Shown piece after piece: positions 63,467 to 64,000 of a stretch of 64,000 nt of DNA (position 1 is its first letter; every line of letters starts with the position of its first letter). The translations under genes were made by a program, and so were the position numbers. The notes beneath the pieces were generated by a model. The model saw only the letters and a list, made by a program, of their open reading frames with translations. It was not told the DNA's origin and searched no databases. Origin of the DNA: Medicago truncatula (lineage: Eukaryota; Streptophyta; Magnoliopsida; Fabales; Fabaceae); the NCBI RefSeq assembly GCF_003473485.1, contig NC_053043.1, positions 18,168,001-18,232,000 on the forward strand, in the 5' to 3' direction.

Positions 63467-64000
63467 TGTTATCGCAATTTTCGGGTGTCAAGTCATTAAT
63501 TATGCTTGAACCTTTCAATCTTTGATATTCTCTATTTTTTCTTGGGAAGGGCAAAATTGAGAAAAAACCCTTAGATTCTAAGTTCGGGGGTCGTTTTCAC
63601 TACGGGAAGGTGTTAGGCACCCGCGGTGACTATAGTACTCTATAGGAGCCGTTTTCTTAGTTTATGTCTACGCTTTATTTTTAATGCTATTTGTGAAAAA
63701 GGAAATTTATTTATGTTAAGAATGGGGGGAAGAAAGTGTTTGAGGTTTTATTTTAGTGGACTTGGAGAGGTTTTGACCTCATGCCTACATACCCATTTAA
63801 GGGATCAAACTCCATGTAGTTCTCTCTCAAAAAAAGCTTTTTGTGTGTTTGGTTGATTTTAATTTTTGTTGGAAAATGGTTTTGAAGAAAAGAAAGAGGC
63901 CTTAAAGGCATAAGAGAAGAAAATGGTGAATGGTTGGTTCAATTGTTATTAAAAAAGTCTAAGTAGGGATTAGGATTCATTTGGATTTGTTTAAGAAAAT
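63467..64000 (-). mobile_element. 5' LTR of element B, cut by the window edge
   Basis: The minus-strand LTR end is adjacent to B's primer-binding site. It is nearly identical to 46106-46639 and runs off the window. Confidence 0.88.

Noticed and set aside
62940..63469. Self-integration (autointegration) of element A as the cause of the reversed leader
   Set aside because: The LTR next to the reversed leader is of B type, not A type, and matches the LTR at 46106. A simple nested insertion of A into B explains it.

Overview
This 64 kb window is plant nuclear DNA, most likely from a papilionoid legume of the Medicago/Trifolium/Pisum/Vicia group. The reasons are the AT-rich intergenic DNA, spliced genes with GT..AG introns, AGL62-like type I MADS genes, and very long-LTR Ogre/Tat-type Ty3-gypsy retrotransposons. 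The species cannot be fixed from the sequence alone. Only four host genes look readable. They are an ELF4-like clock-protein gene (5470-5814, with a 5'UTR intron), two minus-strand type I MADS-box genes (25407-25934, truncated; 29452-30162, full length), and a two-domain stress-response A/B-barrel (Dabb, UP3-like) gene (36346-37143). A UDP-apiose/xylose synthase copy (17522-18277) is a pseudogene.

Left part (1-24.5 kb). After 1.8 kb of featureless DNA and an inverted pair of LTR-like repeats comes the ELF4-like gene. It is followed by a complete 5.34 kb Mutator-like element (9876-15216) with ~190 bp TIRs, a perfect 9 bp target duplication and a five-exon transposase gene broken by two stop codons. 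Next come two diverged LTR-like repeats, the AXS pseudogene abutting the 3' end of an LTR element, and a 1.59 kb non-autonomous MULE (18391-19983, perfect 9 bp TSD) that itself carries a tRNA-derived SINE with a 17 bp TSD. A Helitron 3' end with a helicase fragment follows, with three tandem 375 bp copies, then a purine-rich tandem repeat and a Tourist-type MITE.

Middle (24.5-42.8 kb). The two MADS genes lie among partial duplications of one block (24.7, 26.5 and 32.9 kb). The rest is LINE fragments, a second Helitron helicase remnant and many MITEs, several with exact TSDs.

Right part (42.8-64 kb). This is a nest of Ogre-like retrotransposons. Element A (+ strand; internal region 48221-59617; 3' LTR 59618-62939) carries a tRNA-type primer-binding site, ORF1, a scrambled gag/protease ORF, an in-frame intron, RNase H and integrase, but its reverse transcriptase core is deleted. 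Its 3' non-coding region holds six GNRA-capped stem-loops with covarying stems and a ~57-60 bp minisatellite. A sits inside the leader of element B (- strand; LTRs at 46105-47146 and 63467 onward). A deletion with CCCC microhomology fused B's 3' LTR to A's 5' LTR. A solo LTR C (42848-46104, TSD ATGTT) is inserted near the end of B's 3' LTR, and another solo LTR (53062-55244, TSD CATCA) splits A's second RNase H. The most unusual signal in the window is the array of covarying GNRA hairpins in element A.
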